Origin: Leucocoprinus leucothites
Lineage: Eukaryota; Basidiomycota; Agaricomycetes; Agaricales; Agaricaceae
Assembly: GCA_013368445.1 (NCBI GenBank)
Contig: JAACJO010000006.1
Span: forward strand, 1,240,001 to 1,304,000
Direction: 5' to 3'
Length of the DNA stretch: 64,000 bases
The position numbers and the translations under genes are program-made. Below the pieces are notes generated by a model. The model was given only the letters and a program-made list of their open reading frames with translations. It was not told where the DNA came from and searched no databases. Shown here piece by piece: positions 38,344-50,970 of this stretch; positions within the stretch are counted from its first letter, which is position 1, and each line of letters starts with the position of its first letter.

Positions 38344-41300
38344 ATGCCTTCCAGTACTACTACCATCCTCATCTTGTTCGTTTTACTTGCCTTTTGCCTG
38401 TCAGAGAATGGCGTCTATGCCTTTGGTGCAGGCAATATTCCCTCGTAAGCGCCCCCGATCTTCCTCCAGATTAAAGTTAACCTTGGCACAGGTTCGCCTT
38501 CATGGAGGGCAGGGCCTTTCGCCACGGCGACATCGTCAGCAGTTTTACTGACTTTATGTGGCGTGTTTTCTGAGCGGTTAACTGCAGGAGGATATCCTGA
38601 GTGAACTCATCAAGCGAGGCTCCGGCGGGGGCTTTGCGCTGGGTGCACTGCTCAGCAAGGGGCACAAGTTTAACGGCTTGGACGTCAAGCGGGTTTACTT
38701 TGGGTGCGCTTCACCTCCATCTATCTTATCGCGCTCGCTGATCTGTCCCTCAGTAACTGGCTTCGTGATTACAGTCAGGTATGTTATCACCAACACCACC
38801 ACAAGCGCGCCACCGGTATCTGATATGACGTCGTCCAGGCGGTTGACATCGCATCACTCAAGAAAGTCCAGCTTCAGGTCCGTCATCCGTTGATCATCTA
38901 GTATACACATATTAACTCTGGGCAAAGACGATCATCAATCTTTGTATGGTCCTTGGTTTCCTTGTACGTCTCCGAAGGATCCCTCTTTACGGCCTTTAGC
39001 TCACTACTTTAGGCTCATGGTTATGCAACCCATGAATTCGAGGTTACCGCCGAGCGACTGGGTTGCTACCTTCCCGTAAGCTTCTTGTTCCACAGGCATC
39101 CTAATTGGCTGAGCTTGGAAACAGACAGAGCACATTGACAATCCGAAAGGCTACGGTGATGGCGAAGATCCCAGGAAATACCATCCGGGTCTTCGCGGTC
39201 CAGTTGATGTACGTCGGTGTGATTTACATGATGAGCTTGAGCTAAAGCTTCAGACAGCCACGAGAGCTAGAGATCGACCCCCGCACCGGAATGAAGAATT
39301 ACATCGCCAACGGTAAGCAACGCCGAAAATATACATATCTTATCTCACATCCTTTTAGAGAACGGTCCGTGGGATACCTCTAAAGCTCTTGTCCGACGCA
39401 CGCTCGAAAGGTGCATCCATCTTGGCCGCCAGCATCGCTCCACGGGTCAGAAACAGGACGAGTATGAAGCCTTTAGGCTCCTCGGCCAAGCCGTATGTCC
39501 ACCATTGCCATTTGCACGCATATATCCTCACGCTCCAGTATAGATGCATACACTTGAGGACTTCCCTGCCCATTCCAACTTTTGCGAGCTAGCGTTAGCC
39601 TCTATGGGACATCAAGAGGTATTCCTCCATGTCGGAGATAATGTCAGAATCCAAGCTCCAAACGGAAAATGGGTTGCGCCCATAGTAACTGGTAAGCGCA
39701 CACGACCACAACGGATGTAATCGCGCTCACTAATTATACAGGGTCGTTCGGATCAAGCGATTTCATTCACTCTCTCCTTGGAGGTGTGTATATAACCACG
39801 TTTTCCCTCATTTATATTAATCAGCGCCTAAAAACGCCAGAGGCCACTGATCACTTGGTGAGTTTGATACCCGTCCATACTGCACAGCCAAACCCTTAGT
39901 ACATTCAATGACCCCATCTTTAATCAAAACTAGAGCGAAGTAAGTACTGTCTTGATCTAATCGGTCCTAAATCTCAAAGCTTCCTGAAAGGCATCCGTAT
40001 CAGATCTCAACCGCGAACTCGACAAAGCTCGCTCGAAATCCTTGCAATCCACCCGTGGTCCTGGAGGCGGCCCCGCAGATCCCTCAGATGTCCTTCGTGA
40101 ATTGTTCACCTCAGTCCCAGGCGGGTTCGGTGGCGACATGAGTAGGGATATGGACAATATCGAGAGAATCCGAGCAGGCCCTGCTGCAGGTGGGAAGAGA
40201 CCTGAAGATATGAGCCCACAGGAGCTGCACTCTGTATTGTGGCAAATCTTGACGTTTAGGGATTCAGGTGCGTTTCTTGGCTGTTGCTGTTACCCCACCC
40301 GATGTGGGCGGACAACGTGCTGAAGGCGTGTCCTTATTCAGTGGTGAAGAAGATTTCGAAGACGATTGAGAAGATTCCGGGCTTGGGTCCATTGATTGAG
40401 AAGATCATGGACAGCATCTCAGGTACGTTTAGAACTGCACTCGGCTTTCCTGTACACCAGCTGAATGCATTTGGAAAACTCGCAGTGTTCGTGCTCACCA
40501 CCCTTGAGGTACGAGCGATCCTTGGTTCTTCCCGGATCGGCCGCAGTTAACACCGAGATCGATTTAGCCGTTCCTCAAGCCCCTCATGAAGACTGCGACT
40601 ACCAGTTTGGGGGCTGTCTCTGGGGAAGTCATCAATACGCATGATCAATATGAAGTATTCAACGATCCTCGAGCCGTGTGTTCATTTCCTCTTTTCTACC
40701 CGTTTGAATATGGCATTTGACCAGATATGGATATAGTCTGACCCCACACATTCATTCTTGAGCAAGGATCATTTCGTGCGTCCCCTTGGCCCATATTGTA
40801 CAGCAGCTGAAGCTGACTGAATCGTTGCCTAGAACCTCATTTTGAATGAACCTGCGGGTCATCTGGCAAGGGCGATCGTGCAGCATACTGTTACTCTTGT
40901 CGTAAAGGCTTGGGATAGCCCAGCAGAAAATGTTCATGCTATTACCGAAGATATTTTACAATGCCTGTACGCACCTTCTCCATCTTCTCCACCTCTGAAC
41001 CCGAGCTCATCGATTATTCATATGAATTAGCTTCCATCCCGACTTCCACAACCCGAGCTCCAAGATCCAACGCGAAATGCTTCAAGTCATGCGTGACTGG
41101 TTCCAAAAGCTCGGTAACAAGCAACGCTCGGTCCTCCCCCGTCTTGGCAAAAACGCAGTCAGGAATCACGAGAACATTCGACTAGCAGGAGAAGGTGGTG
41201 CACCTGCCTCTCAAGGAACTTTTGTAGACAGTCAAGCACATGCGTTCCAACAATCGGTTGCTGGGTATGCTACGAGTCATGTTCCTGGTACCCAGGCGAT

Positions 41301-41997
41301 ATTTAATGCGACTGGGTTTGGCGGGAGTAATACTGGACATGCCAAGGCGACCGCGGGTGGACCGTTTGGTGAGGCTGCAGCGTTTTTAGGGAGCGGACCT
41401 GGTGGGCCACCGGCGAGTTCGTATGGTCATGAACATGGTCATGGTAGTGGTGGCGGTGGGTTCCCGCCGCCTTCTGGCCCTCCGCCTGGCCATGGAGGAT
41501 ATCCCGCTCCACCACAACACAGGGGTTATGCACCTTCATACGTATCACCACCACCATCAGCACCTATATCTTCTCCACCTGCTTTCCCAGGTGGTGGTCC
41601 CGTTATTCCTGGAGGTGGTCCTGTCGTTCCTGGCGGTGGTACTCCTTCGTTCCCATCATTCCCAGGATCGGGGCCTCCATCGTCTGGGTCATACCCGCAT
41701 CCCAGTGGCCCTCCACCGCATGGGTCATACCCGCATCCCAGTGGTCCTCCACCTGGGTTCCCTGGAGCATCTGAACATGGATCGGCACCCGGAGGTGGTG
41801 CTGGACCTAGTGGATTTGGTTTTCCTGCACCTGGTGGGCACCCCAGTAGTGGGCCTCCTGAACCGTTTGGAGGTGCGGGCCCAGGACCTCATGGGTTCCC
41901 TGCACCTGAAGGAGGGCCACCTGGATTCCCTTCGTTTGGTGGTGGTGGTGGTGGACATGGACACCATGGACATAGCGAAAGACCGCCTGGTTGGTGA
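38344..41997 (+). CDS. HET-C family protein
   Basis: Twenty-one exons, all joining in frame, give 845 aa. First exon 38344-38444; last exon 41031-41997; one exon (39934-39939) has just six bases. Residues 1 to about 27 form a signal peptide (STTTILILFVLLAFCLS). The HET-C domain includes VYFGNWLRDYSQ, a ATHEFEVTAERLGCYLP block, the histidine-rich signature HTLEDFPAHSNFCELAL and ASVSDLNRELDKAR. In Neurospora het-c alleles control vegetative incompatibility; orthologues across fungi probably have a general secretory or membrane role, so self-recognition here is inference. The last quarter is Gly/Pro/His/Ser-rich low complexity with short tandem repeats, as in the Neurospora protein. Exon boundaries by eye; the microexon is needed to keep the LSEASVSD segment. 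Confidence 0.92.
41590..41755 (+). repeat. Tandem repeats in the het-c Gly/Pro tail
   Basis: Two short in-frame tandem repeats. One encodes GGGPVIP, GGGPVVP and GGGTPS units. The next encodes two copies of GSYPHPSGPP from near-identical 36-nt units. Such repeats readily change length between strains. Confidence 0.75.
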
Positions 41998-42915
41998 TTT
42001 AGTAATCTAGACCCCTAGATAGATAAGAGTTGGAAAGACGTTGAAGTGGAGCCAAGGAAAGGAAATTGTTAAGAGTAAATGGACTCTGATGTTGTATTCC
42101 GGATCTGTGTTATTTGTATACTTGATTACCCCTGTTTTATACACTCCTCGTACTCTCAAAAACTCCCAACTGTTTGAATCTGATCTGTTTCCATTTGAGT
42201 TATTAACCGAATTAACAGGTAAATATCCTATGAGAAGAACGAAAGTAACTGAGTGTTTTGGGATGAAGAAATAAGATATGTGCATGGTTACGAGTCCGTT
42301 TGTGGTGTCCGACAAACAACCAAGAAAAAATATGTATACTACAGGAATTATATCGTTTTTGACGGGAAAAATGATCAAGAGCATGCATGCGGGTGATTGA
42401 TTGTTACAGTACAAGGGGAAAGAAATTAAGAGAGCGATTGAAGGAGTGGTAATGACGAGGTAAACAAAAAGGAGCGCAGGATGATAGAGGGAGAAAGTAA
42501 CAAGGTCCGTTCAATAGCGATGAGGGAGGTATATCGTACAACACTGTGACACCGTGTTTGAGGGAGGAATGGAATGGAAGGGAGCTTGAGCGCGTGCGTC
42601 TGCAAGGGTGGCATTGGCGGAAATGGAGGGGAGGTTCCCGCAGGTACAGATGATATCACATAGAGGTGAGGGTAGTGCATCGACAAGGAGACAAAGAGTC
42701 CGTTCCGGAATTCCGATTGTCGTAAGCCTCTCAAAGAGGCTCGGGGGAGTTTGTGTCCACTGGTTTAGGGGTATGTTCTAGAGACATGATGCTGAGTATG
42801 ACAGGGTTGGCGGGCATAGGCGCGGGCTTGCGAATGAGTGTCCGATATTTAACTAAAATGAGGGAGATGGGGTGATAGTAGCCAGATGGTGTCTCCTCGA
42901 AACGGCAGAGTGCGC
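41998..42915. other. 3' interval between het-c and an unknown gene
   Basis: Convergent 3' flanks. No coding region supported. Confidence 0.5.
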
Positions 42916-43660
42916 TCATTCACCGTTGCGGCTGATGACAGTCATGAGTCCTGGGATGCTCTGGATTTTGTCCATGGCTACTGGATGAGGGGTATCCCGA
43001 CAGTTGGCTGAGATGGCGGATGCGGTATATTGAACCTGTTGATTAAAGAATAACGTATAGTGAGTCACCAAATTTAGGGTCGGAATGTGTTGGGACGTAC
43101 AGAGATTTTGTATTGTCCTCTTGGTCGGTGCTTTGGTTGGTTGATAACGTACGACCATCTGCAGGAGAACATGCGTTGAGCAAGAGTGCACATACGTGCC
43201 AGAGAAATAGGGGCCCTTACCGCTCATCAACGAGAGCGTTAGCGCCAACCGTCGTGGCTTGTTCAACTATAGCGCTTCTCGTGGCACGCAGGAGCCGAAC
43301 AACATCAACACCTCCGTTTCCTGCGCACACATAGTTATCTTTATGTCCTAGCATTACTCGTGCTGAATCTTGTTGCGAATTTGCTTGCGCGCGGGGGTGT
43401 GTAAGGGGTTCGGGACCAGAGGTGCAGGCAATTGTATGTGGTCGTTTTGACTGGCGCTCGAGGTGACGAAGCTTAATGAAGATGTTGGCAATACCACCTA
43501 CTGTGAGGCGGGCAGAACCATCTGAGGATGTATCGCTCGAGCCATAATCCGTGTTTGTCGTCATTGGTGGGGCAGGTGCTTTGCCTTTAGATTTAGGAGA
43601 GGAAGGGTTGGAGCGTGTGCGAACGCGGCTGAGGATGGACATCTCTTGACTGTTGAGCAC
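42916..43660 (-). CDS. Conserved-looking protein of unknown function
   Basis: Exons 43221-43660, 43101-43158 and 42916-43035 give 205 aa, with clean GT-AG introns and frame closure. Residues 1 to about 60 are Ser/Pro/Lys-rich and probably disordered. The C-terminal half looks folded: a helix containing VDVVRLLRATRSAIVEQATTV, GANALVDERW, a strand QYKISVQYTA, then VAMDKIQSIPGLMTVISRNG at the end. The GANALV segment after a helix recalls small YbjQ-like alpha/beta proteins, but this is only a resemblance and I assign no function. An in-frame Met at 43642 is an alternative start. No signal peptide or membrane segment. Confidence 0.65.
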
Positions 43661-46600
43661 TTGCGAAGGCGGATGGACGGATACGATGGTGGAGGGGAGT
43701 AGAGGAGTGGGCAGGGAGAGAAATGGGAGTTGGGGAGTTATATAAGTCTTGCGAAGAAAGGGATAATGGGGCTTATTTGGTTCTATTTTCGGCTTCTAGA
43801 GCTGATCTCGAAACGTGGGTGAGCGGAGTTTGATTCTCTCAGATCTCGTTTGCGATCTAGAGAATAGTTCATACGTGTGCTCTCTCATCCTTCAAGTCCC
43901 CTCGTCGCCTGCGTTTCAAGCCGCTTGTTATATGCTTCCCGCTGTTGCTACTGAAGATCGCTTTGCTCTGCGGGCGCGGCGAGTGTGGATCCTATCCTCT
44001 CCATCGACAGAGCTCTCTGACTTGGGCCGATTTGCTTCAACTTCTTTGGATCATGCTTTTGATCCAACATCACAGGTGTGATTTGGGAACCGACCAAGGT
44101 CGTGGACCTGGTATTCTTGTCTTCTCATCGCGTTCTCATGAACGCTATCAGTCTCATACCTTCCTATGAAGGCACTTGGTTGACAGGCCCTGCAACGGCT
44201 CATTACTACCGTGCTTCGCGCACCGGGATTGGCCTGGTCTCCCTATTACCGGATTCTCCACCAAGAACTTCCGAAGTTCAACGTTCAGGCATGCGCCCTA
44301 GCTTGGAGTTATCTAACCATCCGCATCTGTTTTGATTCCGATCCGGACCCCTATTGATCCTCTGTTGTGGGATCCCATCACGACAGAACGCCTCCATCGT
44401 ATCAGTCACAAAGACAAGAATAAAGATAGTTCCCCACCAACTCTGATACCTCGTTCTCTTGTCAGTCAGTCGCCAGCCGGTTAGAAACAAGCTCTAGGAA
44501 GACTACGAACGCTCTCATCCATCACATCTATTCCTGTTCCGTGATGCTACCCGGCGTCCATCTACGTACCAGGAGTTTCCACGTAGACTTCAACGCTGGC
44601 TCTGACTCTGACTCTGTGTTTCGAGGGCGACCAAGTTCAAACTCGACACTGAGCGTTGTTTCTGCCCACCCCTATCCTTAACCTTCAAAGCAACCAATAA
44701 TACCACCGGTCACGATCTGTCCCATGATGCAACAGGCCCCTTTCCTAGTATACGTATTCAGGCAATAAGTAACATCCGTGACACAACGTGTCGCCTGCCC
44801 AGGATCTGACCTATCGCCCTAATATGGCTGGCACTCCCTTACTACCTCCGATGTAACGGGCACTCGGTCAGTCGTATTATCCTGCAGCCGACTGTCCGAG
44901 GGGGAAGCTATAAAATGGTTCATTGATCGATCATAGTTGTGGAGGTCATTGAAGAAGACCTCGTCTCTCCCCAAGGATACCATAACGCTTGAACTTGGTC
45001 AATAACTGGCTCTGAGCGGAGCAGAAGTTGCTGACAGGAACCGTTTCATGGTGTGCTTGAACTTGACCCTTGGGTTCTCGCTCGAGGTTATACAATACGA
45101 GTTGCCACACCGAAGAGTCCCCGGAACGGATTCCAGGCCTTCTGCTGCGCGGTGCTGTGGATTGGGATAGCATGCTTTATCCACACTGTCGTCACTCATC
45201 CTACTCATGAAGTGCTTCCCCGTCCATTCTTGTCTCCTTCATATGATTTGGGTTAGCTGGTGACTCGATATGCTACAATCAGTTGTTCCCTCTCGTGCCT
45301 CGGGTGGATATGATACGACGTCATACCACTTATCATCAGGACCTTGAATAAGAATAGGATTGGCGCACCCAAGAGAGCCGAGCTTTTGTTCCACGTCAGA
45401 GTAAGGAATAGTCCATCCAAGTCATACAGAAAATCCAAAACGAAGACCCTGCATCCGAGTTAGTCCGGCAAAGCCGTCCGCTCTTCTCTTTGACGATGGG
45501 AATAGGCGCTATGAGAGCGGTCATGCCCGAAACAAGGTCATATGCATCAGTAAGTTCTGCCTCATCGCTACCTGACTCACTTCCTAAATCTAACTAGTCT
45601 TAAGGCTGCCTCGCGGCTTTGACTTTTCGTCATAGTGCGCCACTGCATATCGATACTCAAAGCTCAAACCACGTCATATACCACTATACTTATAGGAACC
45701 AAGTTCTCCTATTGTATCTATGGGAACTTGTTATCAGCCAGCCTCGACTTCTCTTATAGCATGGCCGGCGTTCATGGATCATGATCACGTACGTACAGTG
45801 TGCAACTGCTTCTGGCGCGAACAATAACACATCGGTAATATATCTTTCCGGTATTTTCTTACGATATATCTCACGCGAGGAAGTTGCTCTGCCATTGAAT
45901 TCACTGATCATCTTCCTCTGGCAATTATTCGCCGACTGAATTCATATGAGCGCCTGAGCTGTTGGCGAGATGCCATTTTATTGGCCCGATGACCCTATTT
46001 AATTGACTCGTTCCCAAGCGTTTGACCCACCCAACTACTTCCAAATTATGATCGTGAAATCAGCTGAAATCCCGCACGTTACCTTTTGTATGTAGGGGCT
46101 GGGTACTATTCAGTTCTTAGTATGCACGTCTTCTTCGATGAGAGAAGACTACCCAGGCTCATCCGGTGCCACTATCATTGGCGGATGTCGATCATGAGTA
46201 AGTACGCTGCTTGATCGGCTGAAAGAACACGAGTTGTTTGGTCCTTTCAAATTCCCATCTGAGGTGTATCAGGCGAGGGTCGGCCAACCACGACAAACTA
46301 GTACCCCTTTTGATCCCATACATGAACACGCCCGAAGCACCTTTTCGTGCGACCTGCACAGTTTCATGTGAACTTTCATACATTTGTCTTGCGGACCGTA
46401 ATACTTACGTACGGTGGTCATTTACCGACTCTGCTAGTGGGTCACCGTGAGCTCACAATTGTGGGGTGTTTGCTCGTCGTTTCTCCAAATTCGACTGATT
46501 GAAAGGTATCGTCTTGATTGTCTCCTTATCGTGAAGCTATAATAATCGGTTGGTGGCTTCTTAATGATATTTTTGACAGTGTTATCCGAGGGGTTTGTTA

Positions 46601-46892
46601 TCGTGTGATGGCCAATGAGCTACTGTCTAATATAATCTCAGGTTCCGTCACTGGCGGAAGGTTACTTTTCACCCCTGAAGGTTTGATGTCCATGCTTCGT
46701 GGTCGACATCAATAGCAACGAACACCGTGACCGATCCCCAAGATCCGTCGAGTCTCGACTCTCCGCTCATTATCATGCATCATGCATCATGATTGCCTCT
46801 TATTGAAACATCCCTTGATTCATTCGACAATCATCGTTTTGAAGCTCAACGATCATAAATCACTAACGAACAAAAAGCACACACGAACATTT

Positions 46893-46916
46893 GATGATGA
46901 TGATGATGATGATGAT
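46893..46916 (+). repeat. (GAT)8 microsatellite
   Basis: Eight perfect GAT units. A related ATGC-rich triple (CATCATG repeated) lies about 120 bp upstream near 46774-46790. Confidence 0.95.
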
Positions 46917-47274
46917 TCTATACAGTCAAAATCAGATAGATACAAACAAGGCCCATATACGAAAAAGGAATGTATGGCCGATGCAAACGCGATCATTGTT
47001 TGATTTAGCAATGACCGCCACCATCATGCATCTCAAGCCACGAGCCAGAAAGAAAAAAGAAAAAGGCGCTTGTTCTTGTCTCCCTTATCGCTTCGGACTC
47101 GAAACTCTGGTGAACGATAAAGAGAGCTTGGACCTCTTCATCGCCACTTGATTTCCCTTTCCCGTGAACTCATGACAGGTAAAAACGTCCCATCAAGAGC
47201 CCAGGAGACATGGGGATCCTTAAAGCCTAGGGGGGAAAGTTAGCAAATACTCAAATGACTGGTAGCGATCTGTC

Positions 47275-48152
47275 TAATCCAAATGCGCCTCTTCCGAGAG
47301 GCTAATCTACTCGGGCGACTATGTGTCCAAGATTGGAGGCAAATTCAAAAATGGCGCTGCACTTCACAACATCCACGAGAACGGCCCACAGCACTGTTCT
47401 TCCGGCAATATTCAAAGTCTCTCCTCTGCGAGCCAGTCAGAATGGTCTCTCGCTAGGTATCCAGAATCCTCGTCACCTAAACGAATGGTTTCTCAGCAGC
47501 GCTTCGTTTTGGTTGTTGATCAGGCGTCAGGAACCAGCTAGAATCCTCTGGGTCACCTTGAACGGCATCCCACAGAATGGTAAGACCACGCCGGTGTTTG
47601 TTCTGTGCTGGGCTCACGTTGACATTGTCACTCTTGCCAGGGCAGCATGGTCCAGAGGGCACTCGCACCCACGTCCCTCCTCGGCGTCTAGATCTTGACG
47701 CAAGGCGCGCACTTGCAGCAACATCCAGGTGCAAGAGGAGCCACGCAAGTACCACTAGCCTCCGAAGAATCTGTCCTAGTCAGAAAGGCGACGTCAACAT
47801 GAACCCAGCACATAACAAGCATCAGGCGTGCTCGAATCGTTCCGTGGATCCCATTCAAGAATATTCAGAGGTATTCCCGCTCTTCCTGACGCCTCGAATT
47901 TGATCGATCAATACTGAAACGAAGGGCTGTTGAGAGAACCCTTCCGTCTAGGTGTAGAGGTTTCTGGGTATCTCGAGTGGCCATTTTGTTCGCACCGTGG
48001 AGGAGGGACCTCGAGTATCGTCAGAATAACAATGCTCGGCCATCACCGTGCACTTTGTGAGTGCAGCAAATCGCCGGACTCGTCTTCGACCTTGGACGTA
48101 AGCCGCTATAGTAGGTCAGCCTCCGGGGAGGGGCGTATTTGATGAATGGATG
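47275..48152. repeat. Degenerate long palindrome (inverted repeat, nearly no spacer)
   Basis: Two arms of about 430 bp mirror each other around a GCGCGC core at 47705-47710. Shared mirrored words include AGGCGTCAGGAA (47522-47533 against 47893-47882), TGTGCTGGG and TTGTT near 47610, GCTGCACT (near 47355 and 48065), CACCTA-ACG, and GTCCAAG near 47325 and 48093. Many differences look like transitions. The arms encode nothing recognisable. Could be a decayed fold-back element, a head-to-head duplication or the template of a hairpin RNA. Confidence 0.75.
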
Positions 48153-50970
48153 AAAGATTATTGAAATATTACCTATCGAAAGCCCACCCAACCACCCACG
48201 CTTTCGTTTGTATTCTTTCATGCCGCCAAGCGTTGTCGCTTGGTGGAGCGATGAACTGTCAAACTCGGTCGAGAGCAGAGTTCTGGCTCATCGCCCACTC
48301 TCGAGCTTTGACAGTTCAAGTCATTTGAGATAAATTCAAGACAACTCATTGTCCTCTCTTGGAGTACGTTGAAGCTATATGGATAGCTTCTGCGCTCCAT
48401 AGATCACCATTTCTGGGTGGCCGACAGGACTTAGCATGCCAGAGCGTCTTTGTCTTGACTTATCTGGGGATGAACGGTGAACGCACTCGCGTTCAACACA
48501 TTTCGTACATGAAGTGTTCCTCTACCAATGCTCTGCACGATTTGCAAAATCGTGCTGACAGGTCAATGGATAGTTGACCAATTGATAGGACACTTCGTTG
48601 TTCTGACGTCTTACGATCATCAGGGGATAATACCGAGCACTTCATTTTCGTGAAGGGCAGGTAAATTGTCATGCAACTATGTACTGATCGCAAGCAGCGA
48701 CCATAACAAAAGTTATACATAAATACGAAAGCGTCACCGGCAGTTCGCTAGTGAGGCCTCAGGTTGTTCTACAGGTAATACGAAACCTGAAGGATTAAAG
48801 ACAGCCAACACAAGGCAGATTTCTTGACAGCCCAGGTAGCGTCCGGTGATGATAACCGAAACCGTAGGGAGTCGGAATTATCGAACATGCGGCATAGGTG
48901 TAACGAACTCCAGTTACACCCAGCGTCACAACTACAAGCGAGTCACCCGAAGGCATACTCTCAGATCTGTTTTGCATCATCCAAGTGATATGTTACCACA
49001 TCACGAGATGAGCAATTCTTATCTGATCAATGATCATCGATCATCAGGGAATCCTAGATCCAAGTGATAACGATGAATCCATCGAGGATGATGCCGGAGC
49101 GCCAACTAGGAACCTGCAAGCATAGTCGATCAGCATGGGAGACATGTGAGAGAGGACTCGCCGCTTGATATCCAGAAGGCTCATAGACCGATAACAACGT
49201 ACGTCTTCGGAAGCGCAAGGCCTCGCTTGTAGACAACGAGGGCGTCGACGCGACGAGGAGCAGCCGGTAGTTGAGACATTGAGTAAGGCAGTCAAAGTCC
49301 AAACGCAAGGTAACCACGATCAGTAGCTGGAAAGCGCATTCTACGCAGATCCCGCTAGGGTGACGTGTCCCGGCTGAGCTGGACATTGGGCCTTGCCATA
49401 TCGGCAACAAAAAGGGAGGCAAGGCTCCACTCTTTGGTCGTCTCGACCACTCCCCTCGGGTAGAGGCACAGCGCTTCGGCGAGCCTTTCAAGAGGGGGTG
49501 CGCTGGTCCCAAGCAGCCTGATCATGAGATCTGGCGCTAACTAGACTAGTGCTCGTGGGGCTTCGCGTTCCAAGGAACAGCGACGTTGCTTGGTCCCTCT
49601 CTCGAGGAGTCTCCACGGAAGAGACGGCGTGCGGCGCACGCCATGGGTCACCCCGTTTCGTCGGGGTCCCACTTTACCTGACATGACTGTACAGGTCCAA
49701 GAGCCAAGCATCAATCTCCGCATTTGGATGTGTTTATACCAAACTTGCATCTGGCTTACTAATCACTGCCTTCTCTCTCAAACCACACCCGGACACAAAA
49801 TGGCACGCTTCTAAACCTATTTTCTGGCTGCTGCATTCGCTTATAATGCGACCTAGATTATACCGGTACGATGCTTTTCGTGTGGAAAAGTTATTGGAGA
49901 CAAGTGGAATGCGTATCTCGAGCTGTTGGCTAGAGATATGAGCGAAGGGTGTGTCGTCCTCCCACCCTCCATCCACAGTCCATAAATCTCATCATGTTTT
50001 CCTATGAAAGTGATGCGCTTGACGCCCTCCAGCTTAAGAGATACTGCTGTAGACGCATGGTTCTAACCCACGTCGATCTCATTGAGAAACTTCTCCATTA
50101 TAATCGTGCGTTTCTTGCCTTCTCATGTCCATCGGATGCTTGACCATTCCTTCAACTCTCGCCAAACATTTAGCTATGGAACGTTCCAAGGATAAGGCTG
50201 CACAATACGCCTGAGCCAGTTAAAACAGTAATGTGTGATTTGATCACACATATTTCCGTGGTCTTGCAAGGCTGGTCTGGTGCCTCGAATCACGTAGCGC
50301 AAGAGCACCCATTTTCCGACCATCTTAGAAAATACAAGTGTGCTATAAGGGGCACATGAAGACGCTGAGGCTCAGCAAATCTCAATCTCATTCTCTGGCT
50401 ATGACGTGCTGTTACTCCTTGCATAGAACAGTCTTTGTAGATCAAAATTTCGAATATTACGGTGATTCACTCACAACGCGACTGGTTCAGATACATCTAT
50501 TACCATACCCACGCCAGAGTTTGTAGGACTCGCAAACTTCTCCGAAAACCAACTGGATCGGCCTTCCACTGACGAGATCGAGTGACGCCACATCGTTGCT
50601 TCAACTCACATATATAGTCGAAACCGTCTTGATATCCGAGTCCTTTCGGCGCCCTTTGGCGGTGACATTGAAGCTGCTCGTTCACCATGGCCTCAACGGA
50701 TATTTGTGCCATCTAAGCAACCACCCATCCGTTTTTGACAGATACTGAGCGAGACCAGCGCTGAGAGCCTCTTCCATTCGACTTTCCTTGTAGGAGACCA
50801 TACATTTGAACATGCCTTATTGGGTTCGGTTATTGTCCAAGTACGCAGTGCTTCCTCTCGTCGCATTTTCACCGACCCCTGATCGCTCCTGTACCTTGTT
50901 GGAGATCTACGTCCATTTACCGCAGAAGTCATCGTATTGTAGTACAAAACCGAAAGAGAACAGCTGTTAT

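Larger units (their letters stand above)
43661..50970. other. Large gene-free interval
   Basis: 7.3 kb with many short open frames and no recognisable protein domain. The left end is the promoter of the unknown gene at 42916-43660. Contents that can be supported are a degenerate long palindrome (47275-48152), a (GAT)8 microsatellite and small hairpins at 44129-44144, 48536-48554 and 49626-49667. Base composition and density of stops look like decayed non-coding DNA. No intact transposon protein seen. Confidence 0.5.

Noticed and set aside
41402..42010. 202-aa His/Leu/Val-rich open frame on the plus strand
   Set aside because: Shadow of the Gly/Pro-rich tail of het-c, which is the frame continuous with 20 upstream exons.
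43990..44290. Remnant of a transposon or retroelement
   Set aside because: Short open frames and a small GCGTTC/GAACGC hairpin are present, but there is no integrase, reverse transcriptase, transposase motif or terminal repeat.
49054..49512. 152-aa minus-strand open frame
   Set aside because: No recognisable motif, no splice partners, and it sits in decayed gene-free DNA.
49650..49670. Hairpin followed by a C-rich run as a rho-independent terminator
   Set aside because: The window is eukaryotic; that terminator type does not apply and there is no T tract.
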